Assembly (NCBI RefSeq): GCF_029854705.2 | Contig: NZ_CP139035.1 | Span: 2,852,001 to 2,916,000 of the forward strand | Source of the DNA: Akkermansia sp. N21116 | GTDB taxonomy: Bacteria; Verrucomicrobiota; Verrucomicrobiia; Verrucomicrobiales; Akkermansiaceae | Reading direction: 5' to 3' | Length of the DNA: 64,000 nt | Part shown: in pieces, positions 1 through 10,739 of the stretch | Position numbering within the stretch: position 1 is the first letter of the stretch | Layout: each line of letters starts with the position of its first letter | Position numbers and translations under genes: made by a program | Notes under the pieces: model-generated | Databases searched by the model: none | Told to the model about the DNA's origin: nothing | What the model saw: the letters and a program-made list of their open reading frames with translations, nothing else

Positions 1-3000
1 CGGGAGCCAATTCGTCTCAAACGGTGACGATTGCGAACGTACCTTATCTGACATATAAGGTATATATCTATTTCGGGGGCGATGCCGATGATGCTAATAA
101 CAAATTTACAGCAATGACCGTCAATGGCACCAGTTATACAGCCGATGGGACAAATGCTGCAAAAATTGGTACGAATACATGGGGAACAAGATCTTCAGTC
201 AATAATGATTACAATCTGACAATCGGGACAAATGTTCTGGAAATTAATGGCTTGACCGGAACAACACTGACTCTTGCTTCCGTAGCGGCATCAGGTGCCC
301 GTGGTACGATTGCCGGGATTCAGATCGTGAATACATTCATCGGTCAATACAGGAGCATATCCGAAAATACAATATGGTTGTCCAATACATGGAGTCCAAC
401 GGAAGCGGGCGCCGACAGCGGCACAGAGGCATGGAAGGGAGCGGAGGCTTCCGCCGTTTTATTGTCGACAGCGACCGGTGATGCCAGCCATGTGGTCACG
501 ATGGGTAATGTAGAGGCAGCGTTCGTTTCGTTAAAATCGGGTAATGTGACATTTGACGAAGGTTCTCTGACTCTCGGAAATACGGCTATTTTGAACATTA
601 CCTCGGCTGATAGCATTCTTTCTCTGGGGACAACCGAGCTTTCTTCGTCCCAGTCCATTGCTTTGTCCGGTGAAGGAACATTGAAGATCAAGGAAGACCA
701 GTCTGTACATAGTTTTTCCGGTTCCTTGGGGAACATCATAGTGGATGATGGCAAAACTCTGACTATTGAAAACAAGAGTGGAAATTTGTCTGCTCCATTG
801 GTTCTGGGAAGTGGGAGCAAGGTGAAATTGGAAGGAAATGCCGAACAAGGGTTTTCCTCCATTGCATACGGGACGGGAGCTACAGTGGAACTTGTAAGAG
901 GAACAAAACAGAGCGATTATACATCACTGGCATTTGGCGATGCATCAAATACATCCGGAACCTACACTATTTCAGGGGAAACAGTCAAAGTGACTGGAGA
1001 CGGTCCGGGATGGGCGGGAGTATCCTTGTGGGGTATCGGTAATTTAAGTATTGACGGCGGTAGTAATGGTGACCGGACAAAGGTGACCCTTGAGGAAGGA
1101 TATACGGGAGGCGTGGGAATGCGTTCCGGCCTTCTGGGATGGGATGATGCCGTTAATGTCATGCAAAATGAAGGTGATTCCGACGGAGTTGTAATTTTTC
1201 TGAATGGAGGAGGACTTTTAACTTCGGGATCAACAAATTTTGATATCTACAATGACATCATGATCGGCTCCAACGGAGGAACGATTCGTTTGTATGGTAG
1301 TTCGGCATCAATCTATCACGGTACTATCTCAGGAACGGGGACACTGAAGCATACGGATGGGGGAACATTGAAATTTACCGGAGATATAGATATTGACGGT
1401 GCATTTTATCAGTATGGTCGAAATAGTACCATCACGATGGAAAACAATACCGTCCGTATAGGTGGTAACTATTGTGTAAACCGCTCCGGCGTGACGTCGG
1501 CGCTAAATCTTGTCAATAGCAAGATGACGGTGGAAGGCTCTGGCAGCATTAGCGAAAGCGGCGTCAAACATACCATCAATTTGACTCAAGGTTCTTCCTT
1601 AAAGTTAACGACTACGACATTTCAACTCAATGTATGGGGATGGGGAAATTCGCATACAACCATCAATATCCAGAATGGAAGCGAACTGAATGCTTCCGGA
1701 GTAATCAAAATGGGGAATGACGGATATTCCGTCATTAATTTGATCGATGGAGAAATTTATGTGAAGGGTATCGATTTCCGTAAAACTAGTAACAATGGTA
1801 ATAACGACCGCAAAAACAATGCTTTGATCATGGGCAACCCCGCCGACGGATATTCCGGTAAGGACAATTTGTTGGTGATAGGAGGCGACGGCATCAAGAA
1901 TATCCGGGATCAGTTCACGGGAACACCTCAAGGAGGAGATGTGTCATCTGGACTTTATGAAGCTACGAATATTCAATTGGGAGAAGGAACTGTTCGAGCT
2001 TCTGCCAATTGGTCGACAGAAAAAGATACGGACGAGAAAAACACTGCTGCAGAGGGCTTCGATAATGGCAATGTCAAAATCCATTTGATGAGTGTCAATG
2101 GAACGACGTTCGATACGGGCGTCTATACCATTACGATGAATCATGGGTTCGATGGTGTCGGCAAGTTGATTAAGAGCGGGACCGGGACTCTTGTACTCAA
2201 TCATGACAGCAATTTGACTACAGAAACCTTGATCCAAAACGGTCGGTTGACGTTAGGAACTCTCAAGGCGGCGGGAACGGGAGATTTCAGGATTGCCGCC
2301 GAAAATGGTTTATCCACAAGGCTCGATTTGGCTTCAAGCCAAAATAATATGGTGACGACCAACAATATATTTGTCGATAGCGGTAAGGATAATACAATCT
2401 GGTTTTCTCAAGACAATATCCAGTTGGAAGGAAAGTTGACAATAGCCGAAAATGCTGTTGCTCAGATCAGTGGAGGTTATCAGAATTATATGACGGTGAA
2501 GGAATTGGAGGGTCTCGGTGAACTGGTGTTGATTAATTCTCATCGGGATGGGACCTGGGGATGGGGCGGAGGAGCAACGCTGATCACGGATAGCAAAAAG
2601 AAAACAGGTTGGGGAGCTTCTGTCCTTTTAAATGGAGCCAACACAAAGTTCTCCGGTAATGTCACTGTCCTTGATTTGATGAACAGCGTTGAATCGAAGA
2701 ATTTCGGCAATCAGATTGTTATTGGACATGCTTCCGCTTTGGCAAGATCCGTTGTAACCCTTACCGGTTATGGTTCTGCATTAGCTCTTGGTTCTGATAC
2801 CGGAAGTATCAAGGGGCTCAATGGCGATGGCTGGGTTTGGACGGCAACGGATTCTGACAATAAGTTATATAGGTTAACAATAACTCCAGACGAGAATCAC
2901 GTCTTTTCCGGGATTGTAAAGGATCAGAATGGTTCCGGTCTTGGTTCCGGCAAGCTGTCGTTGGAGATGAACGGGACCGGGAGCCAGGAGCTGACCGGCG

Positions 3001-6000
3001 AGAGCACCTATACGGGCGGCACGACGTTGACGGCCGGGACGCTGAAGATCGGCAAGGGAAGTTCCCTGGGCAACGGCGGAACGGTGTTGTTCAATGGAGG
3101 GACGCTGGTGGCGACGGATACGCTGGAGCTTGCCGGTCATACGGTTATGGCCAATTCCGGCAAGAAGATCCAGGTGGCTGCGGCGGACGGCAAGACGATG
3201 ACTTTGTCCGGGCTGCAGTTTGCCGGAGATACCAATTCCAATAACATAACGGTCGGACAGGCCGGAGCCAAGGGCACGGTGGTGCTCGGCGGCCTGGCCT
3301 CCGGCAATGTGCTGGACGGGGCTTTGTCCGTCCTTGAGGGAGCGACTCTCCGCCTGGCTAATGATGATGATTCGGGGTCGGTGACCGTGCGGCATAACGC
3401 CTCGAACGGGACTCTGGATGCGATCGCCGGCACGCTGTCGAAAGCGGCGGGTACCCTCCTTGTCGAGCTGGATGCCGATGCGTCACTGTCCGGTCGTCTG
3501 GAGGCGACGGCGGGTACTCTGGAGCTTGCCGGTAAGGGTTCGTCCCGTGCCTTGTCGCTGACGGGTGCTCTCGCGGGGGCTTCCCTGAACCTGGGGGCGA
3601 ACGTTGCGGTAACGGTCGGTACGGACGCACAATCCGGCACGGTATCCGTCGGCAATATGCTGGCGCTGGATGGCGGTTCCTTGAATTTGTCCAACGGCTC
3701 GGTTTCGGCGGGAGGAATCTCGCTCGGGACGTCGGCGTCCGCGCTGGCCTTGACCGGCGGAGAATTGACGGTGGGAGCTTCGGGGATCACCGGTTCGGCG
3801 GGGACGCTGGAACTGGGCGGCGGTACGCTCAAGTCGTCGGCTGCGTGGAGCACGACCCATGTCGCCGTGCTTTCGGCGACGGGCTCCGATGCGACGACGA
3901 TCGACACGACGGGTGGGGACATCACCCTGTCGGGAAATCTTTCCAACAAATCGGGCGTGGCGTCCGTGAACCTGGTGAAGTCGGGTTCGGGCGTACTGGA
4001 GCTGGGCGGAGGCAACGCCTCGCTCTCCGGCAGCATCAAGGTGACGGGGGGAACGCTCAAGGCGGCCTCCTCCACGGCCTTCGGGGCTGCGTCCAACGAA
4101 ATCCTGGCGGAAGGGGCGAAAATCGACCTCAACAGCCAGTCCCTGTCCAACGCGCTGGTCTTTTCGGGAGATTCGACGCTGTCGGGAACCTCGGCGGGCT
4201 ACGCCGGAGCGGTGCATGCCAAGTCGGGAACACTGACCTTGTCGGACGCCTCCGCCGTCCTGAAGGACGTAAGGGTCTCGGCGGGAGCGACGCTCAAGGG
4301 CGCGAGCCTGACGACTGGCGGCACGCTGACGCTGGACCTTTCCGACATGCTCACGAGGGACAATTCCCCGTATGTCCAGTTGACGGGGGCATGCAATTCT
4401 CTGGATTCCCTGGTGCTGGAGAACTTCCAGCAGACGGAATCGGGCCATGCGGGCGACTACGCCCTGCTTTCCCAGTCGGCGCCGTTGCCGGAAACCTTTA
4501 CGTGGTCGCATGAGTCCGTATCGACGGATGCCTATTACTACAAGCTGATCAGTGCGTCGGAAGGCGGTACGCCGACTCTTTACCTGCAGCTGGCGCGGAT
4601 CGGGGAATGGGTCTGGGCGAGCGGAGCCGACGGCTACGGTACCTCGGTCGAATGGAGCGACGCGACCGGAGGCACTAAGACTCAGTGGAGCCACGATAGC
4701 GAATTCGCGACAGGGCCGGATGCGCAGAAACTTTTGTTCTCGAACGCGGCGGTGAATCGCAATATCACGATCATCGGAACGGTGAAACCCTGGTCGGTGA
4801 CGGTGAACAACGATACCGGCAAGGACTACGTGTTCAACGGCGATACGTCTGCCGGAATTTCCGACAACGGGACGGTAAACGGCGTGCTGACGAAGTCGGG
4901 AGAAGGAAACCTGACGATAGGCTCCGATTTGCGCAATACCTACACGGGCGGCACCCTCTTGCAGGGCGGGACGATTCTCGTGCGTTCCGGCAGCGTCACG
5001 GACGGTTCCGGCAATATTGAATACGGCTCTCTGGGCAAGGGGGAACTCCTGTTCCAGGGAGGGACTCTGTCGGCGAAGGGTGAAGTGTCCTTTGCCAACG
5101 CCTTCCGCGCGGACGAAGACTCGGCCATCCGGCTGAAGACGGAAGATGCCTCCAGCGTGCTGACGGTCGGCGGAAGTCTCGCCCCGTATGCCCTGGACAT
5201 CCAGGGAGACGGCCGGGTGCAAGTGACGGAGCTGGGCTCCGGAGACATCCTTGCCGGGGATCTTACGGTGGGAGCCGATGCCGTCCTTGCACTTTACAAC
5301 GCCGCTTCGCAAACTTCCGTCACCCTCTCCGGGAAGCTCTCCGGCGTGGCGGGTACCCTTGAAAAAACCTCCGGTACTCTCGTTCTGAACCTCCTCAACG
5401 AAGGGGATACCTTCGGCGGTACGTTGGAGGCCGACGCCCTTACCGTCAGCGCCGTCGGTTCGACGGCTACCGACAAATCCCTGGGACTTTCCGGCACGAT
5501 GTCGGCCTCCGGTCTGATCCTTTCCGATGGAGCCGAACTCAAGCTGCTTTCCAACGGAAAACTTGCCGTTGATGGGACCATCTCTGTCAACTCCGACTCC
5601 GGTATCACCCTCGCCGGCGGTACGCTGACGCTGGGCAACGCCGCCACCTCCTCTGCAACCGACGTTCTCGGCGGCACGGATGGCACGGTCATTTTGGGCA
5701 ACGGAACTCTCACCGCGGCCACAGGCAGCTCGGGCTGGACAGCCTCCCACGCCATGACCCTTTCGGGCACGGGCGAGAACGGAACTCTCGTCAGCCTCGG
5801 CGACGGACAGACTGTGACCCTGGGCGGAGTCCTGAACGGCTCCGGCCTCTTGACCAAGCAAGGGGGAGGCACCCTCGTCCTCGGCAACGGCGGCAATACC
5901 GTCTCCGGCGAGATCGCGCTGGAAGAAGGCCGTCTCGAACTTGCCGACGAAGCCAGCCTCGGAACATCCCATGTTACCGTCTCGGGCGGTACTCTCGAAT

Positions 6001-9000
6001 TGAACGGCATGGCCTCCTCCGGATCCTCTCTGACGGTACGGGGCGGCGCCCTGTCCGGAGCTTCGAACTACGCTCCCACAGGCGGAGTCGCGGTCAAACT
6101 GACCGGTCAGGCGGCTCCCGTCGACCTGGGCGGCCTCGACGGCAGTGCCCTCACCAGCATCCATCTTGGCGCAGGTGCCTCCTCCGGCGGTCTCGACTAC
6201 GGCAGCTCCATCACCGGGCTCACGGGCAATATCTCCATTTCCGGAGACGGAGCTACGCCCAACGTTCTCCTGACCGCCGGCAGCGGCAATGCCCTCATCG
6301 GCGGCAGCTCCGGCAGCGCTCAATCGCTCATCTCCTTCGAGACGCCGGGGGCATCCCACCAGGTCTACCTCGGCGACATGCAGATCAACCTCACCGACGG
6401 CCTGCTGGAAGAACTCCACGACCTCCGGGCGGAAGGCACCACCATCCTCCTCCAGCTCACCGACGGAGCCCTCGCCGTCACCGATCCGCTGACGCGCACC
6501 GCCAACGGCATTAGCGACGCGGCCCACGCATGGCTCAGCTCCATCCGCTTCAACCCCGTCCTGGAATACCTCGGCTATGCCGTCCAGCGCAACCTGGATG
6601 CCGACGCCCTGCAGGCCAACCTCGACGCGGGCCGCCTGGCCGTCACCGCCGGCGGGGAAATCTACTACGCCACCGACGCAGCCCTCGACGGAAATGCACA
6701 ACATCGGGTTGATCTGACCAAAGAAGCGACTTCGCAAGATCCATCCACCACCCACTACGTCTACTTCGACGCCTACAAGATGGTGATGATCAACGCCGAC
6801 CTCAACGTCGTCATGAGCGGAGCCCCCGGCGACGCGTCAACCCTTGGCCTGCACGTCGAAAACCTCTCGGGTGGCCTCAACTCCGCCACCGGGGAACGCT
6901 ACACCCTTGAGTTCGAAAACAACCTCGGCACCGACAGCGTCGCCCGTGTCGAACTGGTCAACGGCAGCTACAACGGGCGCAACCTCGACACCGTCTACGA
7001 AGGCAACCTCAAGGCAGGCATCGTCGACTTCGTCAAGACGGGCACGGGATCGCTGACCATCAACGGCGACGTGACCATCGACGGCGGTATCGAAACGCGG
7101 GAAGGCACCCTCGTCCTCAACGGGCATAACAGCCTCGAAAGCCTCACCGCCGGCACCGGAGACGGCCTGACCGTCATCGGAGGAGAAACCCTGGTGAAGG
7201 GCGTATACGGGCAGGGAGGCACCCTGGAACTGCGCGGAGTGGACTCCCGCCTGGTAGTCACCGGAAGCGACACGATGGACCTGGCCACCCACATCACCGG
7301 AGACGGCACCTTCTCGATGGCTTACGGGACGCTGCGCCTGGTGGACGGAGGCGACTTTTCGAGTGACTCGACGCTCGAACTCCAATCGGGCTCCGTCCTC
7401 GACGTGGCCGGCGGCAACGACGTCACCGTCGGCCTGCTGACGGGAGCGGGCATCGTGCGCTTCAACGGAACGGGCAGCACCCTGACCGTGAAGAGCGACC
7501 GCGACTCGAACCTCAGCATCGCCTTCGAAGGCCGGGGCACCCTCGCCAAGGAAGGCCTGGGCACCCAGACCCTCGGCGTAGCCTCGAAAGACCTCAGCCT
7601 CGCCGTGCGTGAAGGCACCCTCGTCCTCGCCGCCCCCTCCGGCAGCTACGACCGGGTCACGGTCGGTACAGGAAACGGGAACGCCGCCCTGCGTCTGGCG
7701 GAAGACACCCTCGTCAACAGCCTGACCGTCACAGGCGGGAGCCGCCTCGACCTGCGCGGCGGGGAAAGCAGCGGAGAAATCCGCCCCGGCATCCTCTCCT
7801 GCGCCGGCAACGTCGACCTGCAATCCGGCTCCACCCTCGACCTCGTCCTGCCCAACCCGATCGCCTCGATCGACGCGGACGGACACATCGCCCTGGGCGA
7901 CGGCGTCACCCTCAACCTCGTCAACGGCAGCCGCGACGGGAGCTGGAAACCCTCCGACACCGACTCCCTCGAACTCATGGCCGCCCACGACGGCTTCCTC
8001 GACGCCTCCGGCAACACGCTGGGCTTCGGCAGCAGCCTGACCACCTGGACGGTCAACATGGAACAGAGCCTCGGCCTCTTCTACACGGGAGCCAACCTGC
8101 ACGTCAGCGACGACGGGCGCCGCCTGCTCGCCGACCTCTCGGTGAGCTCCGGCAACCTCCTCGAAGAAGTTGCCCGGAGCGGAGTCGCCAGAGCCGGTGC
8201 CGACCTCATCTGGCAGGCGGGCCTGCAGGAATCCGGCACCAGCCTCGACCGCGTCCTCTCAAGCATCATGGACGACGTCAAGGCGGGCAACCGCAGCGGA
8301 GCGAGCCGCAAGCTGGCCGCCGTCGCGGGCAGCACCGTCACGGGCATCCTGGCCGCGGCGAAGAGCGACCTCGCCTACCAGCAGAGCATGCTGCGCAACC
8401 GCGTAGCCGGCATGGGGCTCAACAACAACGACTACACCTACGAGAACACCCTGCCGTACTACAACTTCTGGCTGCAGGGGACGGGGAGCTACAACCGGCT
8501 CGACGCGAGCGGCGACTACGCCGGCTACAAACTGGTCAACTGGGGAGGCACGGTGGGAGCCGACGTGAACGTCAGCAGCACCGTAACCCTCGGGGCAGCC
8601 TTCAGCGCGAACTACGGGGACCTGAGCAGCGACGGAGCCGACCGCCTCAGCGGAGACCTGGACGGGACCTACATCAGCCTGTTCGGGAAGTACCAGGGAC
8701 GCAAGTGGGGCCACTCACTCATCGTCACCGGGAGCCGCTACGACGCGAGCGTCGACCGGACGGTGAACTTCGGAACGGACAGCTACACCGGCCACGGGAC
8801 AAGCGACGGGACAGGCTGGGGAGTCCTCTACGAAGCGACCTGCGACATCAAGCTCAACGACGAAGGGACGAAGATCCTCCAGCCCCTGTTCGGAGCCTCG
8901 CTGGTACACGTCGGCATGGACGACTACCGCGAGAGCGGAGCTGGGAACGCGGGATTGGACGTCAGCGACCTGGACGCGACGACGGGGAGCGTGACGGCGG

Positions 9001-9305
9001 GTCTTCGCTACCTGGGCCTTGTAGGGAGCAACGTCTTCGGACGGGAGGCGCTGGGCGAACTGCGGGTGCAAGTAGTGCAGGACATGGGAGACGACCGCGC
9101 GAGCGGCCAGGTAGGCTTGCAAGGCAACCCCGGCATCCGCCGCGAGGTGGAAGGAGCGAAGGCGGGGATGACAGGGGTTCAGTTCGGAGTGGGGCTGAGC
9201 GTTCCCGTAGGAGTGAACGGCACAATCTTTGCGGAGGCGAACACGGAACTCCGCAGCGGAGCGACCTGGGCGAGCGGCTCGCTGGGTTACCGGTACAACT
9301 TCTGA
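1..9305 (+). CDS. Giant autotransporter, 5' end outside window
   Basis: The frame is open to the window edge (no stop upstream of the GTG at 24), so the true start and signal peptide lie before base 1. At least 3,100 residues are present. The first ~110 residues form a beta-rich module (YKVYIYFGGD..., then TMTVNG-like strands) that may bind carbohydrate. The long passenger is Gly/Ser/Thr-rich with passenger-associated repeats of the form YTGGTTLTAGTLKIG. A conserved linker (AGSTVTGILAA, MLRNRVAGMGLN) leads into a ~290-residue C-terminal beta-barrel ending in aromatic YRYNF, the usual outer-membrane insertion signal. The last ~900 residues resemble the giant protein at 36.9-48.9 kb. Base composition changes abruptly near 2930, from AT-richer to GC-rich. 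The role is probably surface display or adhesion; the ligand is unknown. Confidence 0.9.
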   Translation, partial: GANSSQTVTIANVPYLTYKVYIYFGGDADDANNKFTAMTVNGTSYTADGTNAAKIGTNTWGTRSSVNNDYNLTIGTNVLEINGLTGTTLTLASVAASGARGTIAGIQIVNTFIGQYRSISENTIWLSNTWSPTEAGADSGTEAWKGAEASAVLLSTATGDASHVVTMGNVEAAFVSLKSGNVTFDEGSLTLGNTAILNITSADSILSLGTTELSSSQSIALSGEGTLKIKEDQSVHSFSGSLGNIIVDDGKTLTIENKSGNLSAPLVLGSGSKVKLEGNAEQGFSSIAYGTGATVELVRGTKQSDYTSLAFGDASNTSGTYTISGETVKVTGDGPGWAGVSLWGIGNLSIDGGSNGDRTKVTLEEGYTGGVGMRSGLLGWDDAVNVMQNEGDSDGVVIFLNGGGLLTSGSTNFDIYNDIMIGSNGGTIRLYGSSASIYHGTISGTGTLKHTDGGTLKFTGDIDIDGAFYQYGRNSTITMENNTVRIGGNYCVNRSGVTSALNLVNSKMTVEGSGSISESGVKHTINLTQGSSLKLTTTTFQLNVWGWGNSHTTINIQNGSELNASGVIKMGNDGYSVINLIDGEIYVKGIDFRKTSNNGNNDRKNNALIMGNPADGYSGKDNLLVIGGDGIKNIRDQFTGTPQGGDVSSGLYEATNIQLGEGTVRASANWSTEKDTDEKNTAAEGFDNGNVKIHLMSVNGTTFDTGVYTITMNHGFDGVGKLIKSGTGTLVLNHDSNLTTETLIQNGRLTLGTLKAAGTGDFRIAAENGLSTRLDLASSQNNMVTTNNIFVDSGKDNTIWFSQDNIQLEGKLTIAENAVAQISGGYQNYMTVKELEGLGELVLINSHRDGTWGWGGGATLITDSKKKTGWGASVLLNGANTKFSGNVTVLDLMNSVESKNFGNQIVIGHASALARSVVTLTGYGSALALGSDTGSIKGLNGDGWVWTATDSDNKLYRLTITPDENHVFSGIVKDQNGSGLGSGKLSLEMNGTGSQELTGESTYTGGTTLTAGTLKIGKGSSLGNGGTVLFNGGTLVATDTLELAGHTVMANSGKKIQVAAADGKTMTLSGLQFAGDTNSNNITVGQAGAKGTVVLGGLASGNVLDGALSVLEGATLRLANDDDSGSVTVRHNASNGTLDAIAGTLSKAAGTLLVELDADASLSGRLEATAGTLELAGKGSSRALSLTGALAGASLNLGANVAVTVGTDAQSGTVSVGNMLALDGGSLNLSNGSVSAGGISLGTSASALALTGGELTVGASGITGSAGTLELGGGTLKSSAAWSTTHVAVLSATGSDATTIDTTGGDITLSGNLSNKSGVASVNLVKSGSGVLELGGGNASLSGSIKVTGGTLKAASSTAFGAASNEILAEGAKIDLNSQSLSNALVFSGDSTLSGTSAGYAGAVHAKSGTLTLSDASAVLKDVRVSAGATLKGASLTTGGTLTLDLSDMLTRDNSPYVQLTGACNSLDSLVLENFQQTESGHAGDYALLSQSAPLPETFTWSHESVSTDAYYYKLISASEGGTPTLYLQLARIGEWVWASGADGYGTSVEWSDATGGTKTQWSHDSEFATGPDAQKLLFSNAAVNRNITIIGTVKPWSVTVNNDTGKDYVFNGDTSAGISDNGTVNGVLTKSGEGNLTIGSDLRNTYTGGTLLQGGTILVRSGSVTDGSGNIEYGSLGKGELLFQGGTLSAKGEVSFANAFRADEDSAIRLKTEDASSVLTVGGSLAPYALDIQGDGRVQVTELGSGDILAGDLTVGADAVLALYNAASQTSVTLSGKLSGVAGTLEKTSGTLVLNLLNEGDTFGGTLEADALTVSAVGSTATDKSLGLSGTMSASGLILSDGAELKLLSNGKLAVDGTISVNSDSGITLAGGTLTLGNAATSSATDVLGGTDGTVILGNGTLTAATGSSGWTASHAMTLSGTGENGTLVSLGDGQTVTLGGVLNGSGLLTKQGGGTLVLGNGGNTVSGEIALEEGRLELADEASLGTSHVTVSGGTLELNGMASSGSSLTVRGGALSGASNYAPTGGVAVKLTGQAAPVDLGGLDGSALTSIHLGAGASSGGLDYGSSITGLTGNISISGDGATPNVLLTAGSGNALIGGSSGSAQSLISFETPGASHQVYLGDMQINLTDGLLEELHDLRAEGTTILLQLTDGALAVTDPLTRTANGISDAAHAWLSSIRFNPVLEYLGYAVQRNLDADALQANLDAGRLAVTAGGEIYYATDAALDGNAQHRVDLTKEATSQDPSTTHYVYFDAYKMVMINADLNVVMSGAPGDASTLGLHVENLSGGLNSATGERYTLEFENNLGTDSVARVELVNGSYNGRNLDTVYEGNLKAGIVDFVKTGTGSLTINGDVTIDGGIETREGTLVLNGHNSLESLTAGTGDGLTVIGGETLVKGVYGQGGTLELRGVDSRLVVTGSDTMDLATHITGDGTFSMAYGTLRLVDGGDFSSDSTLELQSGSVLDVAGGNDVTVGLLTGAGIVRFNGTGSTLTVKSDRDSNLSIAFEGRGTLAKEGLGTQTLGVASKDLSLAVREGTLVLAAPSGSYDRVTVGTGNGNAALRLAEDTLVNSLTVTGGSRLDLRGGESSGEIRPGILSCAGNVDLQSGSTLDLVLPNPIASIDADGHIALGDGVTLNLVNGSRDGSWKPSDTDSLELMAAHDGFLDASGNTLGFGSSLTTWTVNMEQSLGLFYTGANLHVSDDGRRLLADLSVSSGNLLEEVARSGVARAGADLIWQAGLQESGTSLDRVLSSIMDDVKAGNRSGASRKLAAVAGSTVTGILAAAKSDLAYQQSMLRNRVAGMGLNNNDYTYENTLPYYNFWLQGTGSYNRLDASGDYAGYKLVNWGGTVGADVNVSSTVTLGAAFSANYGDLSSDGADRLSGDLDGTYISLFGKYQGRKWGHSLIVTGSRYDASVDRTVNFGTDSYTGHGTSDGTGWGVLYEATCDIKLNDEGTKILQPLFGASLVHVGMDDYRESGAGNAGLDVSDLDATTGSVTAGLRYLGLVGSNVFGREALGELRVQVVQDMGDDRASGQVGLQGNPGIRREVEGAKAGMTGVQFGVGLSVPVGVNGTIFAEANTELRSGATWASGSLGYRYNF

Positions 9306-9332
9306 TAGGAAGTCGGAAGACAAGAAAAACAG

Positions 9333-9366
9333 GAGTCCGTCTTTCCCGCGTGGGGAAGGCGGACTC
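9333..9366 (+). terminator. Rho-independent terminator of first autotransporter
   Basis: A GC-rich hairpin with arms GAGTCCG / CGGACTC and inner pairing of CTTTCCC with GGGGAAG is followed by a T-rich tract (TGTTGTTTT). It lies 28 bases after the stop codon. Confidence 0.8.
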
Positions 9367-9499
9367 TGTTGTTTTAGAGACTGAATAGGGACATCGTCAA
9401 CATCATGGATTTCGGCATGACCGAAGAATGCGAAAATGCTTGAACGCCCCTATGACAGCAACTGTCAGACCTTGAAACGCGTTAACCATTTTTCATCCC

Positions 9500-10642
9500 A
9501 TGAGCAATCGAGAAGAACTCAGGCTAAGAGACATTGAAACGATATTCCGTCCCTTTCATTCCCGGAAATTATCACTTCCCTCCCGTGTCGTCATGCCCCC
9601 CATGACCAGAGGATATGCCCCCGGCGGCATCCCGACAGATGAAATTGCCGAATACTACAAACGCCGAGCCCGGCAGGAACTCGGGCTCATTATTACGGAA
9701 GGCACATTCATCGACGAGCCCAGTGCTTCGCCTTGTACCTCCTACCCCAATTTCTTTGGAGGACATGCCTTAAGAGGCTGGAAAAAAGTCGTCCAAGCCG
9801 TTCATACGACCGATTGCAAAATCGTTCCCCAGCTCTGGCACGTCGGCATGACTCGTCCGTTTCAAGGAGACAGTCTGCCCAATCCGGAGCTTCCTCCGAT
9901 CGGCCCTTCGGGAATTGATGTCGAAACACTCCAACAAACGGCCGATCCCATGAGCATCGCCAAGATCGAAGAAGTTATTGAAAGCTTCACACGTGCAGCA
10001 GTCAGCGCGAAAAAGCTCGGTTTCGATGGTGTTGAAATCCATGGAGCACACGGATATCTGATCGACCAATTTTTCTGGGAAGAAACCAATCGAAGAACAG
10101 ATATTTACGGAGGAGATCTCGTTGGGAGAACTCGCTTTGCCTGCGAAATCATCCATGCCATCCGACGCGAAGTCGGGAGTCGCTTCCCGATTATCTTCCG
10201 CTTTTCGCAATGGAAAAATAACCATTACGATGCCAAACTAGCCAGGACTCCCGCTGAATTGGCCGATTTCCTCCATCCTCTCACGGAAGCCGGAGTTGAT
10301 ATTTTCGATTGCTCCACACGACGCTTCTGGGAACCCGAATTTGAAGGTTCCTCCCTCAATTTGGCAGGATGGACGAAAAAGCTCACCGGGAAACCTACCA
10401 TTTCAGTCGGCTCCGTCGGATTAAGCGAAGACTTCACTCATCTTTTTACCAATGGTCCGGAAGCGGGAAGCGCTCTTCACCAACTGAACTCTCTCGTCGA
10501 ACGCATGCAGGCAGAAGAATTCGACCTGATTGCCGTTGGTCGTGCCCTGATCGGGGATCCCGCATGGGCTGCGAAAATTCATCATGGCCGCGAAAATGAA
10601 ATCCATCATTTCTCAAAAGACGACCTGAACGAATTGATCTGA
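9500..10642 (+). CDS. Old yellow enzyme family NADH:flavin oxidoreductase
   Basis: This 380-residue FMN-dependent ene-reductase-like TIM barrel has the usual family length. It has the N-terminal FRPF...LPSRVVMPPMTRG strand, the substrate-site motif HGAHGYLIDQF at residues 181-191 (His181, His184 and Tyr186), and EETNRRTDIYGG just after it. A C-terminal FMN-phosphate region (VGRALIGDPAWAAKI) is also visible. Members reduce activated C=C bonds in enones, quinones or similar compounds with NAD(P)H; the physiological substrate cannot be told from sequence. There is no 4Fe-4S or second flavin domain, so this is the short OYE type and not the 2,4-dienoyl-CoA reductase type. It stands alone between a terminator and a convergent permease gene. 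The ATG at 9500 sits about 195 bases after the previous stop. Confidence 0.9.
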   Translation: MSNREELRLRDIETIFRPFHSRKLSLPSRVVMPPMTRGYAPGGIPTDEIAEYYKRRARQELGLIITEGTFIDEPSASPCTSYPNFFGGHALRGWKKVVQAVHTTDCKIVPQLWHVGMTRPFQGDSLPNPELPPIGPSGIDVETLQQTADPMSIAKIEEVIESFTRAAVSAKKLGFDGVEIHGAHGYLIDQFFWEETNRRTDIYGGDLVGRTRFACEIIHAIRREVGSRFPIIFRFSQWKNNHYDAKLARTPAELADFLHPLTEAGVDIFDCSTRRFWEPEFEGSSLNLAGWTKKLTGKPTISVGSVGLSEDFTHLFTNGPEAGSALHQLNSLVERMQAEEFDLIAVGRALIGDPAWAAKIHHGRENEIHHFSKDDLNELI

Positions 10643-10668
10643 TACCGCTACAAACACGCACGAAATCA

Positions 10669-10696
10669 GAAGGAGGGCCTCCTTGCGGTCCTCTTC
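10669..10696. terminator. Possible bidirectional terminator hairpin
   Basis: An imperfect hairpin (GAAGGAGGGCC / GGTCCTCTTC, one bulge and a wobble) lies between two convergent genes. The T-tract is weak on both strands, so this is tentative. Confidence 0.3.
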
Positions 10697-10739
10697 AAGT
10701 TTACCGATAAGGGGAAAAGAAAACCGCGTATAGCGTCCC

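Noticed and set aside
3483-6755. A 1,090-codon open frame on the - strand
   Set aside because: It is antisense to the first autotransporter; the lack of stops follows from GC-rich repeats. No domain or plausible start.
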